Part shown: positions 17,510 through 26,581 of the stretch, in pieces
Layout: every line of letters begins with the position of its first letter
How positions within the stretch are numbered: the first letter of the stretch is position 1
Assembly (NCBI RefSeq): GCF_003073135.1
Contig: NZ_PGDQ01000005.1
Coordinates: 186,001-250,000 of the forward strand
Origin: Euzebya rosea
GTDB taxonomy: Bacteria; Actinomycetota; Nitriliruptoria; Euzebyales; Euzebyaceae
Length of the DNA: 64,000 nucleotides
Reading direction: 5' to 3'
Translations under genes and position numbers: made by a program
Notes under the pieces: model-generated
What the model was told of the DNA's origin: nothing
Seen by the model: the letters and a program-made list of their open reading frames with translations, nothing else
The model's database searches: none

Positions 17510-18409
17510 ATGGTTTCCGAGATCTTCGACGCAGCGGCCTGGACACCGGTGAAGGGGTTCGACTTCACCGACATCACCTACCACCGGGCCAACGACGTCG
17601 GCGCGGTGCGGATCGCCTTCGACCGGCCCGAGGTGCGCAACGCCTTCCGGCCCAACACCGTCGACGAGCTGTACCGGGCGCTGGACCACGCCCGCATGTC
17701 CTCCGACGTGGGCTGTGTGCTGCTGACCGGCAACGGTCCCTCGGAGAAGGACGGTGGCTGGGCGTTCTGCTCCGGCGGTGACCAGCGCATCCGGGGGCGG
17801 GACGGCTACCGCTACGCCGAGGGTGACACCTCCGACACCATCGACCCGGCCCGTGCCGGTCGGCTGCACATCCTGGAAGTGCAGCGGCTGATCCGGACCA
17901 TGCCGAAGGTCGTCATCTGCGTCGTCAACGGCTGGGCCGCCGGCGGGGGCCATTCGCTGCACGTCGTCTGCGACCTGACGATCGCCAGCCGCGAGCACGG
18001 CAAGTTCAAGCAGACCGACGCCGACGTGGCCAGCTTCGACGCGGGCTACGGCTCGGCGTACCTGGCCAGGATGGTGGGCCAGAAGTTCGCCCGTGAGATC
18101 TTCCACCTCGGTCGGACCTACTCCGCCGAGCAGATGCACCGCATGGGTGCGGTCAACGAGGTCGTCGACCACGCCGACCTCGAGGCGACGGCGCTGGACT
18201 GGGCGCGGACCATCACCGCCAAGTCGCCGACCGCCCAGCGGATGCTGAAGTTCGCGTTCAACCTGACCGACGACGGCCTGATGGGCCAGCAGGTCTTCGC
18301 CGGCGAGACGACCCGGCTGGCGTACGGCACCGACGAGGGCGCGGAGGGACGCGACGCGTTCCTGGAGAAGCGCGACCCCGACTGGTCGGCGTACCCCTAC
18401 TACTACTGA
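17510..18409 (+). CDS. menB: 1,4-dihydroxy-2-naphthoyl-CoA synthase
   Basis: The 299-residue crotonase-fold enzyme cyclises o-succinylbenzoyl-CoA in menaquinone synthesis. Signatures separating MenB from other crotonases are present: 'FCSGGDQRIRG', the oxyanion-hole segment 'NGWAAGGGHSLHVVCDL', and 'FKQTDADVASFDAGYGSAYLARMVGQK'. The C-terminus 'DWSAYPYYY' is also typical of MenB. Length is normal. The gene has its own leaderless promoter and no other men gene is adjacent. Its stop overlaps the ATG of a lipoprotein gene (TGATG), so the two are translationally coupled. Confidence 0.93.
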   Translation: MVSEIFDAAAWTPVKGFDFTDITYHRANDVGAVRIAFDRPEVRNAFRPNTVDELYRALDHARMSSDVGCVLLTGNGPSEKDGGWAFCSGGDQRIRGRDGYRYAEGDTSDTIDPARAGRLHILEVQRLIRTMPKVVICVVNGWAAGGGHSLHVVCDLTIASREHGKFKQTDADVASFDAGYGSAYLARMVGQKFAREIFHLGRTYSAEQMHRMGAVNEVVDHADLEATALDWARTITAKSPTAQRMLKFAFNLTDDGLMGQQVFAGETTRLAYGTDEGAEGRDAFLEKRDPDWSAYPYYY

Positions 18410-19089
18410 TGCGCCGATCCACCACGGTCGCCGCAGCCCTGGTCGTCCTCGGGCTGGCCGCGTGCACCTCCGCCCCCGAGCGTGCGCTCGCACCCGCGAC
18501 GGCCGACGGCTACGACACCGACGAGACCGGGTTCTTCGCTGCGGTCCAGACCTCGCCATCGGTGGACACCGACTGTGGTGAGGACGTGGAGTGGGACGAG
18601 CCGCCCGTCGTCGACCAGGTCATCGCCGTCGGCTTCGTGCAGACGGTCTGGATGGTGGGGGAGCGCGGCGGCAACGAGCTGGTCTGGGTCTGTGACTACC
18701 TGCCGGAGGGGGAGGAGGGGGCGCCGGTGACCGCCGAACCCCTGGCCAGCACCGGCACCGACCAGCCGGTCGGCAACGACTACGTCGAGCGGGTCGGCAG
18801 CGTGCTGGGCCGGGTCGACGTCGGCATCCCCGAGGGGGCCGTGACCGCCGAGTACGCCGTCGGCGACTACGTGGTGACCTATCCGCTCGACGGCGACGTC
18901 CGGTTCCTGCGCCTCCACGCCCGGGAGGACAGCGCCACGGAGGACGCGCCGTTCACGATGGGCACCGTGACGTTCCTCGACGCCGACGGCACCGACATCA
19001 CCCCCGAGTCCGTCGAGATCCCCGACATCATCCACGGCGTCCCCCGCGACCGCGACAACGGCGCCGAGGTCCCCGCCGACGACGGCTAG
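18409..19089 (+). CDS. Putative lipoprotein, function unknown
   Basis: The 226-residue protein begins with a lipoprotein signal peptide ('VVLGLAAC', lipobox LAAC, lipidated Cys at residue 19). The mature part is acidic, with two Cys ('DTDCGEDV', 'VWVCDYLP'). I recognise no domain. Its ATG overlaps the menB stop by one base, suggesting co-expression with menaquinone synthesis, though no functional link can be shown. The 3' end overlaps the convergent NUDIX gene by 4 nt. Confidence 0.72.
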   Translation: MRRSTTVAAALVVLGLAACTSAPERALAPATADGYDTDETGFFAAVQTSPSVDTDCGEDVEWDEPPVVDQVIAVGFVQTVWMVGERGGNELVWVCDYLPEGEEGAPVTAEPLASTGTDQPVGNDYVERVGSVLGRVDVGIPEGAVTAEYAVGDYVVTYPLDGDVRFLRLHAREDSATEDAPFTMGTVTFLDADGTDITPESVEIPDIIHGVPRDRDNGAEVPADDG

Positions 19090-19643
19090 TCCAGGCCCGT
19101 CACCGAGAAGAAGTGGGTCAGGATTCGGTGGGTCAGTCCCCAGATCATGTACTGGCCGACGGTGATGGAGCGGAACGGCACGACCCCGCCGTAGCGATGC
19201 CACGTCCGTGACGCCGGGTCGGCCAGGTCGGCCACCGGCAGCCACACGGCCTCGGCGACCTCGGCCGGTTCGGGGGTCAGCCGCGGTGTGCCGTCGACGG
19301 CGAAGACGGCGGTGGCGATCCGGCTGGTGAAGCGGTTGGACTCCAGGTCGTCCAGCCGGTTCAGCGGTGACCCGAGCCGGACGCCGACCTCCTCGGCGGT
19401 CTCCCGGGCTGCCGCCGCCTCCACGGAGGGGTCGGTCGGGTCGACCTTGCCGCCGGGCAGCGCCATGTCGCCCGACCACGGGTCACCGGCGCGGGCCAGG
19501 CGACGGATCATCAGCACCGACGGCCCGGCAGGCCCCTCACCCAGCACCAGCGCCGTGGCCGCCCACGCCTGCGGCGCGGCCTTCGGCTGGTGCAGCAGGA
19601 TGCGTTCGGACAGCGTCGCGACGTCCGGCACCGGCCGGCTCAC
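19086..19643 (-). CDS. NUDIX hydrolase, CoA-pyrophosphatase-like
   Basis: The 185-residue protein contains a NUDIX box of the CoA/ADP-ribose type ('LPGGKVDPTDPS' followed by 'AAARETAEEVGV') that binds the catalytic metal. It is preceded by 'MIRRLARAGDPWSGDMA', the region seen in the CoA-pyrophosphatase-like subgroup. Such enzymes cleave the diphosphate of CoA or related dinucleotides; the true substrate is open. The gene starts 4 nt inside the end of the upstream PucR-type regulator (GTGA overlap), so the two form one operon. Confidence 0.85.
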   Translation of the reverse strand: MSRPVPDVATLSERILLHQPKAAPQAWAATALVLGEGPAGPSVLMIRRLARAGDPWSGDMALPGGKVDPTDPSVEAAAARETAEEVGVRLGSPLNRLDDLESNRFTSRIATAVFAVDGTPRLTPEPAEVAEAVWLPVADLADPASRTWHRYGGVVPFRSITVGQYMIWGLTHRILTHFFSVTGLD

Positions 19644-20821
19644 GGGGCCAGCCGCCGGGCCAGCAGCGCCGCACCGAGCAGCTGCATGCCGAAGGCCGAC
19701 ACGACGTCGTGGCCCAGCAGCTCGGAGATGCGCCGAAGCCGGTAGTCCACGGTGTTGGGATGCACCGACAGGTCACGGGCGGTCATCCGCCGGTCGAAGT
19801 CGGCGTCGAACCACGCCTCCAGCGTGTCCAGCAGGTCGTCGCGTTCGGCGATCGGCGCCAGCAGGCGGTTCAGCCTGGCCATCGCCGCCGGGTCGCTCGT
19901 GATCGTGAACTCGAGGATGACGTCGTCGATGCTGTAGGTCCCCGGCAGCCGGCCGAGCATGGTGACCAGCCGACGCACCTCCCGGGCCTCGTCCCACGCC
20001 GCCGGCAGGGCGGGCAGCCGGACCATGTCGGAGTGGGCGATCCACACCTCCGCCCGGGCGGCGCCCTCCACCACGTCCCGCAGCTGCGCCACGTCGGCCA
20101 CCGGCAGGGCAGCCGCGCCGCCGTTGGCGTCCAGCAGCGTGAGCACCGGCCCGCCGAGCAGGTCCTCGAGGGCCTGGACGACCCGGCGGACCTTGCGCCG
20201 ACCCGCCACGGTGGCCGAGACCCCCACGTCGCGTTCGTCGGGGGAGAGGTCGAACCGGAACGCCACCGCCCGGTAGCGGTCGGCAGGCCGGACCCCCGCC
20301 CGCTCGACCAGGCCGGAGGAGGGTTCCTCACCGGTCAGCAACGCCTCGGTCAGCGCCCGGCGGGCGTCGCGTTCCTCACCGACGATCGCCTGCTGTTCCT
20401 CCACCCATGCGGAGGTGACCGCCGCCGTGACGGCCCGGAGGTAGTCCAGCACCGTGCCGACGTGGCCGGACAGCTCGTCGGCCTCCTCCGGCAGGGCCTC
20501 CTCGCGAAGCGCCCCCCAGCCGATCCGCGCCCCCGTCATGTAGGCGTCGAGCACCGCCTCCAGCGGCACCCGCTCCTCGGCACGTCGGGCAGCGCTGGCC
20601 CGGATGGCCGACAGCTCCTCGTCGGCAGGTGGTCGGGCCTCGCGCAGGCAGGTGAACAGCGACCGCAGGTTGGTGACGCAGATCCCGTGGATCTCGCCCT
20701 GCAGCTGCTCGGGCGGCAGCGTGCGATAGACGGCGATGCTGGACACGAACTCCGCGACCATGGCGCGGGCGAGTCCGTCCACTCGCCGCTCGACTCGGTC
20801 GGGAAGGGACAGCTGCGGCAC
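19640..20821 (-). CDS. PucR/CdaR-type transcriptional regulator
   Basis: The 393-residue protein ends in a PucR C-terminal helix-turn-helix ('RMTARDLSVHPNTVDYRLRRISELLG'). The middle is a GGDEF-like CdaR domain. The N-terminal ~150 residues resemble an RsbRD-N-like helical sensor ('VPLEAVLDAYMTGARIGW'). Family members control purine or sugar-acid catabolism or stress genes; the target here is unknown. GTG at 20821 is set by a TAGGCT -10 (20835-20830) 8 nt upstream. It is followed by the overlapping NUDIX gene. Confidence 0.85.
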   Translation of the reverse strand: MPQLSLPDRVERRVDGLARAMVAEFVSSIAVYRTLPPEQLQGEIHGICVTNLRSLFTCLREARPPADEELSAIRASAARRAEERVPLEAVLDAYMTGARIGWGALREEALPEEADELSGHVGTVLDYLRAVTAAVTSAWVEEQQAIVGEERDARRALTEALLTGEEPSSGLVERAGVRPADRYRAVAFRFDLSPDERDVGVSATVAGRRKVRRVVQALEDLLGGPVLTLLDANGGAAALPVADVAQLRDVVEGAARAEVWIAHSDMVRLPALPAAWDEAREVRRLVTMLGRLPGTYSIDDVILEFTITSDPAAMARLNRLLAPIAERDDLLDTLEAWFDADFDRRMTARDLSVHPNTVDYRLRRISELLGHDVVSAFGMQLLGAALLARRLAP

Positions 20822-20829
20822 TGGCCGGC

Positions 20830-20835
20830 AGCCTA
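20830..20835 (-). promoter_or_regulatory. Leaderless-type -10 element TAGGCT (minus strand)
   Basis: On the minus strand TAGGCT (20835-20830) is followed by 8 nt and the GTG start of the PucR-type gene. Confidence 0.6.
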
Positions 20836-20893
20836 CCCCCCGCGCTGCACGGTGACGGGTGGGTGGCCCGCTGGGGGCCCGTCGCGGTGGGTC

Positions 20894-22420
20894 TCAGCAG
20901 CTGCAGGCAGCCCTGACCTGCTCGCGGACCTGCTGGTGCGCGGCGCTGCCGACCACGTCGATCGATGGGGTTGCGATGGTCGTCGCGTCCAGCACCCCGA
21001 GGACCTGCTTGGCCTCGAGGACCCGGCGGACCGACACGTCCAGCCGACCCTCGGGGATGGTCCCGTCGGCAACGGCTGCCAGGACGGCCCGCTGCGCGAC
21101 GGGCAGGTCGGTCGGCATCAGCACCACGTCGATGCCGGCGGCGATCGCCTGCACCGCCAGGCTGCCCGGGTCACCGAACCCGCTGAGCGCGCCCATGTTC
21201 ATGGCGTCGGTGACGACGAGCCCGTCGAAGCCGACGTCGCCGCGCAGCAGGTTCATCACCGCCGAGGAGATCGTGGCCGGCAACCCCTCCGCATCGACGG
21301 CCGGGACCGCCAGGTGGCCGACCATCACCGAGGTGCGGGTCGGGTCCTGGGCGGCCAGCAGGAACGGCGGCAGGTCGACGGTCCGGAGGGTCTCGATGTC
21401 GTGGTCGATGGTGGGCAGGGAGGAGTGGCTGTCGACGGCGGTGTCGCCGTGGCCGGGGAAGTGCTTGAGGGTCGGCAGCACGCCGGCGGCAGCCAGTCCC
21501 TCCGCGGTCGCGGCCACGAACTGGCTGGTCCGCGACGTCTCGACCGCGAACGCCCGGTCGCCGATCACCGGGTTGTCGGGGTTGACGTTGACGTCGGCGA
21601 CGGGGGCGTAGACCCAGTTGACGCCCAGCGCCCGGGCCTCGGTGCCGGTGACCATGCCGACCTGCCGGGCCAGCTCCAGGTCGCCGGTGTTGCCGATCGC
21701 GCGGGCGGACGGGAAGACCGTCGCCGGAGCGCGCAGCCGGACGACGTTGCCGCCCTCCTGGTCCGCCCCGATCAGCAGGCCGATCCCCGTGTCGTCGGCC
21801 GCCGCCTGCTGCAGCCCGGCGGAGAACACCGCGACCTGCAGGACGTCGTCGACGTTGGAGGTCCCCTCACCCAGGTCGTGGTCGAAGTAGGCCACCCCGC
21901 CCAGGTGGTAGGCCGCGACGACCTCCGCGGGGGTCTCCACCCCGAACAGCTGCTGGTTGGCGGTGCGGGCGGCCGGCGAGGGGTCGGTGGCGTCGTTGCC
22001 GATGACGGTCACGGTGAACAGCTGGCCGACCTTCTGCTCCACGGTCATGGCGGCCACGATCGCGTCGATCCCGGCACGGGGGTCCAGCGGCCCGCTGTCG
22101 GCACCCGTCACGGGGGCGGGGCCAGCGGCGGCGGCGTTCGGGTCGATCGCGCCCGCACCGGTGGGGTCCTGGGGATCGACCGTGCTGGGCGTGTCGGCGT
22201 CGTCCGTTGCCTGGCTGCTCGGCTGGGGGTCCTCGGACTCCCACGCCTCGGTGCCGACCGCCACCAGCCCGTCGTCGGACGCCCCGCCGGATCCATCGGC
22301 GGATCCGTCCACGACGGAGTCGGACCCCGGGGAGGAGCAGGCAGCGAGGACCATCGCCAGCAGCAACCCTGCGGCGAGGAGGGCGAGCGGGCGAGGACGG
22401 TGACGCGGGAGCATCGGCAT
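20894..22420 (-). CDS. Glycoside hydrolase family 3 lipoprotein, beta-N-acetylhexosaminidase (NagZ-like)
   Basis: The 508-residue protein has a lipoprotein signal ('LLLAMVLAAC', lipobox LAAC), then a Ser/Asp/Pro-rich linker to about residue 110, then a GH3 domain. 'KHFPGHGDTAVDSHSSLP' is the NagZ His/Asp general acid-base signature and 'LVVTDAMNMGAL' carries the nucleophile Asp. Such exported NagZ enzymes remove GlcNAc from muropeptides or glycans outside the membrane. The ATG at 22420 has GATACT 7 nt upstream, a near-consensus leaderless -10. It diverges from alaS. Confidence 0.88.
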   Translation of the reverse strand: MPMLPRHRPRPLALLAAGLLLAMVLAACSSPGSDSVVDGSADGSGGASDDGLVAVGTEAWESEDPQPSSQATDDADTPSTVDPQDPTGAGAIDPNAAAAGPAPVTGADSGPLDPRAGIDAIVAAMTVEQKVGQLFTVTVIGNDATDPSPAARTANQQLFGVETPAEVVAAYHLGGVAYFDHDLGEGTSNVDDVLQVAVFSAGLQQAAADDTGIGLLIGADQEGGNVVRLRAPATVFPSARAIGNTGDLELARQVGMVTGTEARALGVNWVYAPVADVNVNPDNPVIGDRAFAVETSRTSQFVAATAEGLAAAGVLPTLKHFPGHGDTAVDSHSSLPTIDHDIETLRTVDLPPFLLAAQDPTRTSVMVGHLAVPAVDAEGLPATISSAVMNLLRGDVGFDGLVVTDAMNMGALSGFGDPGSLAVQAIAAGIDVVLMPTDLPVAQRAVLAAVADGTIPEGRLDVSVRRVLEAKQVLGVLDATTIATPSIDVVGSAAHQQVREQVRAACSC

Positions 22421-22525
22421 GCGGGCCAGTATCGTGGGCCGCCGCGCCGGACGCCGGAGGCGACATCGCCTCGGAAGGGGTGTCCGGGCGCTGCACGTCC
22501 CAACCGACCTCGTCAGGTTCTCCCG

Positions 22526-25210
22526 ATGCGTTCCCAACAGATCCGCACCAACTTCACCGAGTTCTTCAAGGCGCGCGACCATCGCGTCCGGCCCAGCGCA
22601 TCGCTGATCCCGCAGGACCCGACGCTGCTGCTGACGGTCGCCGGGATGGTGCCGTTCAAGCCCTACTTCCTGGGCGAGGCCACACCGGAGCACAAGCGGG
22701 TCACGTCGGTGCAGAAGGTCGCGCGGACCAACGACATCGAGAACGTCGGGCGCACGACCCGCCACCTCACCTTCTTCGAGATGCTGGGCAACTTCAGCTT
22801 CGGCGACTACTTCAAGCGCGAGGCGATCGCCTGGGCGTGGGAGCTGTCGACCACGCCGGCGGACAAGGGCGGGCTCGGCTTCGACCCCGACCGCATCTGG
22901 GCCACCGTCTACGAGGACGACGACGAGGCCTTCGGCTTCTGGCGTGACGAGACCGGCATCCCCGAGCGGCGCATCCAGCGGCGCGACGCCAAGGACAACT
23001 TCTGGTCCACCGGCGGCTCCGGTCCATGCGGCCCCTGCACCGAGATCTTCTACGACCGCGGCCCCGAGCACGGTCCCGACGGCGGTCCGATCGTCGACGA
23101 GTCCCGGTTCCTGGAGTTCTGGAACCTGGTCCTCATGCAGTTCGAGACCGACGGCAGCGGCAACCCCGAGCTGAAGGGCTCCGACGCGATCGTCGGGCCG
23201 CTGCCCGCACCGTCGATCGACACCGGTGCCGGCCTCGAACGTGTCGCCATGCTGCTGCAGGACGTCCCGACGGTCTTCGACACCGACGAGTTCAAGCCGA
23301 TGGTCGACCTGGCCGTCGACCTGACCGGGGTCGACTACACCGGGCAGTTCGGCGAGGGGTCGCCGGAGTCCGACACGTGGATCCGGGTGATCGCCGAGCA
23401 CGCCCGCGCCACCGCCTTCCTGATCTCCGACGGGGTGCTGCCGTCCAACGAGGGCCGCGGCTACGTGCTGCGCCGGCTGGTGCGCCGCGCGGTCAACTCC
23501 GCCCGCAAGCTGGGCACCGAGGCGTCGATCATGACGCCGATGATGGAGCAGGTCATCGAGACCATGTCGCCGTCGTGGCCGGACCTGAAGACCCAGGCGC
23601 AGCTGATCACCAAGATCGCCCAGGCCGAGGAGGACACGTTCAGCAAGACGCTGAGCACCGGCCTCGTGAAGCTGGGCGACGCCATGGAGGCCACCAAGGA
23701 GCGGGGCAGCACCACCCTGGACGCCGAGACGGCCTTCACGCTGCACGACACCTACGGCTTCCCGGTCGACCTGACCATCGAGATCGCCGAGGAGCAGGGC
23801 CTGACCCTGGACCGCGACGCCTTCGCCGAGCACATGGAGGCCCAGCGCCACCGTGCCCGCGCCGCCACCAAGTCCGGCCGCGAGGCCGCCACGACCGACG
23901 TGTACAAGCGTGCCGCCGGGGCCGTGGAGGGCGTGGACTTCACCGGTTACGACCACGTCGAGGGTGACTCGTGGATCGCGGCCCTGATCGCCGACGGCGA
24001 CCTGGTGCAGCGGGCCGAGGAGGGCGACGAGGTCGAGGTCGTCCTCAAGCGCACCCCCTTCTACGCCGAGGGTGGCGGGCAGCTGGGTGACCACGGCGTG
24101 ATCGCCTCCGACCTCGGACGCATCGAGGTGCTCGACACCGTCTCGCCGACCGAGGGCCTGATCGTGCACCGCGGTCGTGTCGTCGCCGGCGAGGTCGCCG
24201 TCGACAACGACGTGCACGCCGCCATCGACCGTGCCCGACGCGCCTCGATCGCCCGGGGGCACACCGCAACCCACATCCTCCACGCCACCATCAAGGAGAT
24301 GGTCGGCGACCACGCCGCGCAGGCCGGGTCGGCCATCGACCAGGGCCACTTCCGCTTCGACTTCCCCCACTTCGAGGCCATCTCCCGCGGGCAGCTGACC
24401 GAGCTGGAGGAGCTGGTCAACCAGCGCATCGCCGCCGACCCGACCGTCATGGTCCGCGAGATGAGCCAGGAGGAGGCCCGCAAGCGCGGTGCCACCGCCC
24501 TGTTCGGTGAGAAGTACGGCGACAGCGTGCGTGTGGTCACCATCGACGACTACTCCATGGAGCTGTGCGGCGGCACCCACGTCGGCCACACCTCCGAGGT
24601 CGGCCTGTTCACCGTCATCAACGAGGGGTCGATCGCCAACAACGTGCGACGCATCGAGGCGCTGACCGGGCCGGATGCGTTCACCCACCTGTCAAAGGAA
24701 CGGCTGATCGCCGACCAGGTCGCCCGCATGCTGAAGGTGCCCTCCGCCGAGGTGCCCGGACGGGTCGAGGACCTGCTCGGCCGGGTCCGTGACGCCGAGA
24801 AGGCGCTGGCCAAGGCACGCGCCGACGCGGTGCTGGGCCAGGCCGACGCGCTGCTGGAGCGGGCCGAGGTCGTCGGTGACCACCGCATCGTCACGGGTGT
24901 GGTGCAGGGCGCCGATCACGACGCCCTGCGTCAGCTGGCCCTGGACCTCCGCAACCGGATCCGCCACGGCGTGGTGATCCTCGGGACGGCGAAGGAGGAC
25001 GGCAAGGCGCAGCTGCTGGCCGCCGTCTCCTCCGACCTCGTCGAGGCCGGCCACAACGCCGCGGACATCCTGCGGCCCGGCGCCAAGGTCGTCGGCGGTG
25101 GCGCCGGCGGCAAGGGCGACGTCGCCCAGGCCGGCGGCAAGGACGGCACCAAGATCGTCGCGGCCGTCAGCACGTCCGCCGACGAGGCACGGGACCGCCT
25201 GCGGGGCTGA
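22526..25210 (+). CDS. alaS: Alanine--tRNA ligase
   Basis: The 894-residue class II synthetase charges tRNA-Ala. Catalytic motifs are in the N-terminal part ('RTNDIENVGRTTRHLTFFEMLGN' region, 'STGGSGPCGPCTEIFYD'). The editing-domain zinc ligands are 'HTATHILH' and 'CGGTHV', and the C-Ala domain follows to 'DEARDRLRG'. Length is normal. ATG at 22526 gives the standard 'MRSQQIRTNFTEFF' N-terminus. No strong Shine-Dalgarno or -10 is seen. alaS upstream of ruvX-mltG-aroE is the usual actinobacterial order, here interrupted by two extra genes. Confidence 0.97.
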   Translation: MRSQQIRTNFTEFFKARDHRVRPSASLIPQDPTLLLTVAGMVPFKPYFLGEATPEHKRVTSVQKVARTNDIENVGRTTRHLTFFEMLGNFSFGDYFKREAIAWAWELSTTPADKGGLGFDPDRIWATVYEDDDEAFGFWRDETGIPERRIQRRDAKDNFWSTGGSGPCGPCTEIFYDRGPEHGPDGGPIVDESRFLEFWNLVLMQFETDGSGNPELKGSDAIVGPLPAPSIDTGAGLERVAMLLQDVPTVFDTDEFKPMVDLAVDLTGVDYTGQFGEGSPESDTWIRVIAEHARATAFLISDGVLPSNEGRGYVLRRLVRRAVNSARKLGTEASIMTPMMEQVIETMSPSWPDLKTQAQLITKIAQAEEDTFSKTLSTGLVKLGDAMEATKERGSTTLDAETAFTLHDTYGFPVDLTIEIAEEQGLTLDRDAFAEHMEAQRHRARAATKSGREAATTDVYKRAAGAVEGVDFTGYDHVEGDSWIAALIADGDLVQRAEEGDEVEVVLKRTPFYAEGGGQLGDHGVIASDLGRIEVLDTVSPTEGLIVHRGRVVAGEVAVDNDVHAAIDRARRASIARGHTATHILHATIKEMVGDHAAQAGSAIDQGHFRFDFPHFEAISRGQLTELEELVNQRIAADPTVMVREMSQEEARKRGATALFGEKYGDSVRVVTIDDYSMELCGGTHVGHTSEVGLFTVINEGSIANNVRRIEALTGPDAFTHLSKERLIADQVARMLKVPSAEVPGRVEDLLGRVRDAEKALAKARADAVLGQADALLERAEVVGDHRIVTGVVQGADHDALRQLALDLRNRIRHGVVILGTAKEDGKAQLLAAVSSDLVEAGHNAADILRPGAKVVGGGAGGKGDVAQAGGKDGTKIVAAVSTSADEARDRLRG

Positions 25211-26132
25211 CCGACACGGGTGTCCCCGGCGGGCGTGTCGCCGGGGTCGCCTCGGGTGCCAGCCGGCGGACGGCGTTGGCCCCGAGGGCGGTCATGTCGC
25301 GTTCCAGCTCCGTCAGGTCGACCGTCGCGGGCACGGCCACCGTCAGGGTGGTCATCTCGTGGCGCTGCTCGGACCGCACACCCCGGTAGGACGCCAGGAT
25401 GGTCCGCCCGGTCGTCGAGGAGTCCCGGACCTCGGCGATCGAGTCGAGGTGCCGGACGACCTCGTCGCGGAGCTGCGCCCGGACCTCGACGTGGACCAGG
25501 GCCGGGGGACCGGCGGCGGGGTCGTCCTGCGGTGGTGCCGGGCGACGGACGGCGTCGGCGTCGACCACGTCGGGCTGCCAGTGGGCGAGCGCGCCGAGCA
25601 GCTCGCCTTCCAGCCGGGCCGAGACCTGGACGAGGAAGGTGTGGACGGCCTTCTCGGCGGCGGCCACCTGCCCTCGGTAGGACGCCTGCCGCGGCGAGCG
25701 GTGCGCCCACTCCTCCAGGATCGTGCCGTGGGCCGCGACGATGGGTCGGGCGAGCGCGGCCACCGGGGCGGTGACGGTGATCCCGAGCCGTCGCCGGCCG
25801 CCAGCACCCGGGCCGACGAGGTCGTCGATCGTTGCCTGCGCCCGGCGGATCGCCAGCGCCCGCTGGGCGTCGGAGCCCTCGAACGTCCCCTGCGTGCGGA
25901 CGGGGTAGGAGCGGATGGCGTAGCCGGACCGCTGTGTGGGGTCGGGCCGGTCCCAGTCGATGGCCGAGGCCGGCGGGGCGAGGTGGCGCAGCGGTAGCCA
26001 CCCCTGGCGCCGAAGCGCGTCGAGCAGCTCGTGCGGCGGCGAGGCCCCGTCGTAGTCGACCAGGACCCGCGCGACCACGCCGGCGGTGATCCTGGCGGAC
26101 ACCGTCTGGTGGCGGGAGGTGTCGGTAACCAT
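25167..26132 (-). CDS. Hypothetical protein, function unknown
   Basis: The 321-residue protein is soluble and Arg/Ala-rich, with no signal peptide or membrane segment, and I recognise no domain. Segments such as 'VDLTELERDMTALGANAVRRLAPEA' suggest alpha-beta structure. It is accepted because this frame alone fills 25.2-26.1 kb with sensible composition. ATG at 26132 (after GGGCGGGG) is preferred over GTG at 26150. Its last 44 nt overlap the 3' end of alaS on the opposite strand, which is unusual, and the final residues ('VPRRRTC') may be read-through tail. Upstream lies a family B repeat doublet. Confidence 0.6.
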   Translation of the reverse strand: MVTDTSRHQTVSARITAGVVARVLVDYDGASPPHELLDALRRQGWLPLRHLAPPASAIDWDRPDPTQRSGYAIRSYPVRTQGTFEGSDAQRALAIRRAQATIDDLVGPGAGGRRRLGITVTAPVAALARPIVAAHGTILEEWAHRSPRQASYRGQVAAAEKAVHTFLVQVSARLEGELLGALAHWQPDVVDADAVRRPAPPQDDPAAGPPALVHVEVRAQLRDEVVRHLDSIAEVRDSSTTGRTILASYRGVRSEQRHEMTTLTVAVPATVDLTELERDMTALGANAVRRLAPEATPATRPPGTPVSVSPAGGPVPRRRTC

Positions 26133-26318
26133 GTCCCCGCCCTCGACCACCCCACGCTTCGGGTTGACGGTGTTGTCGTGTACGCGGCGTTACGTCTTCG
26201 TGTCGCGTCCTGGAGACATGGCCGACCAACCGGGCACACGTGCGCCGCCCGGCCGTTCGTGCCTCGGGCCGGCGATCTCGGCCCAGCGATCCCGGCCCGG
26301 CCAACCTGGCTTCTCCCA

Positions 26319-26364
26319 ACGATTGTGGCCGTGGGTGCACCCGTGCCCCGATCTCCACAATCGT
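26319..26364 (+). repeat. Palindromic repeat family B, copy B1
   Basis: This 46-nt element has perfect 10-bp arms ACGATTGTGG (26319-26328) and CCACAATCGT (26355-26364), with a GGGTGCACCC palindrome in the middle. It pairs with B2. The 449-nt gap 26133-26581 otherwise holds no gene. Confidence 0.85.
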
Positions 26365-26400
26365 GGCCGGAAGCCGCCTTCGGAGGATTGACGTCCCTCG

Positions 26401-26446
26401 ACGATTGTGGCGACGGGTGCACCCGTGCTCCGTTCCGCACAATCGT
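26401..26446 (+). repeat. Palindromic repeat family B, copy B2
   Basis: Same 46-nt design as B1, starting exactly 82 nt after it, with arms ACGATTGTG/CACAATCGT and central GGGTGCACCC. The 3' flank GGTCGGAAGCCAATCG is shared in form with B3. It ends 135 nt before the DUF559-type gene. Confidence 0.85.
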
Positions 26447-26581
26447 GGTCGGAAGCCAATCGGGGCGTCCGCGACGGCCGGCCCCGGCGGGCAGCCCCTG
26501 CCGGCGACGTCTCGACGGCCGGCTGGACTCGCCTGTGGACAACCCTGATCACGGATTCTTGGTTCAGCGCATGATGCCTGG

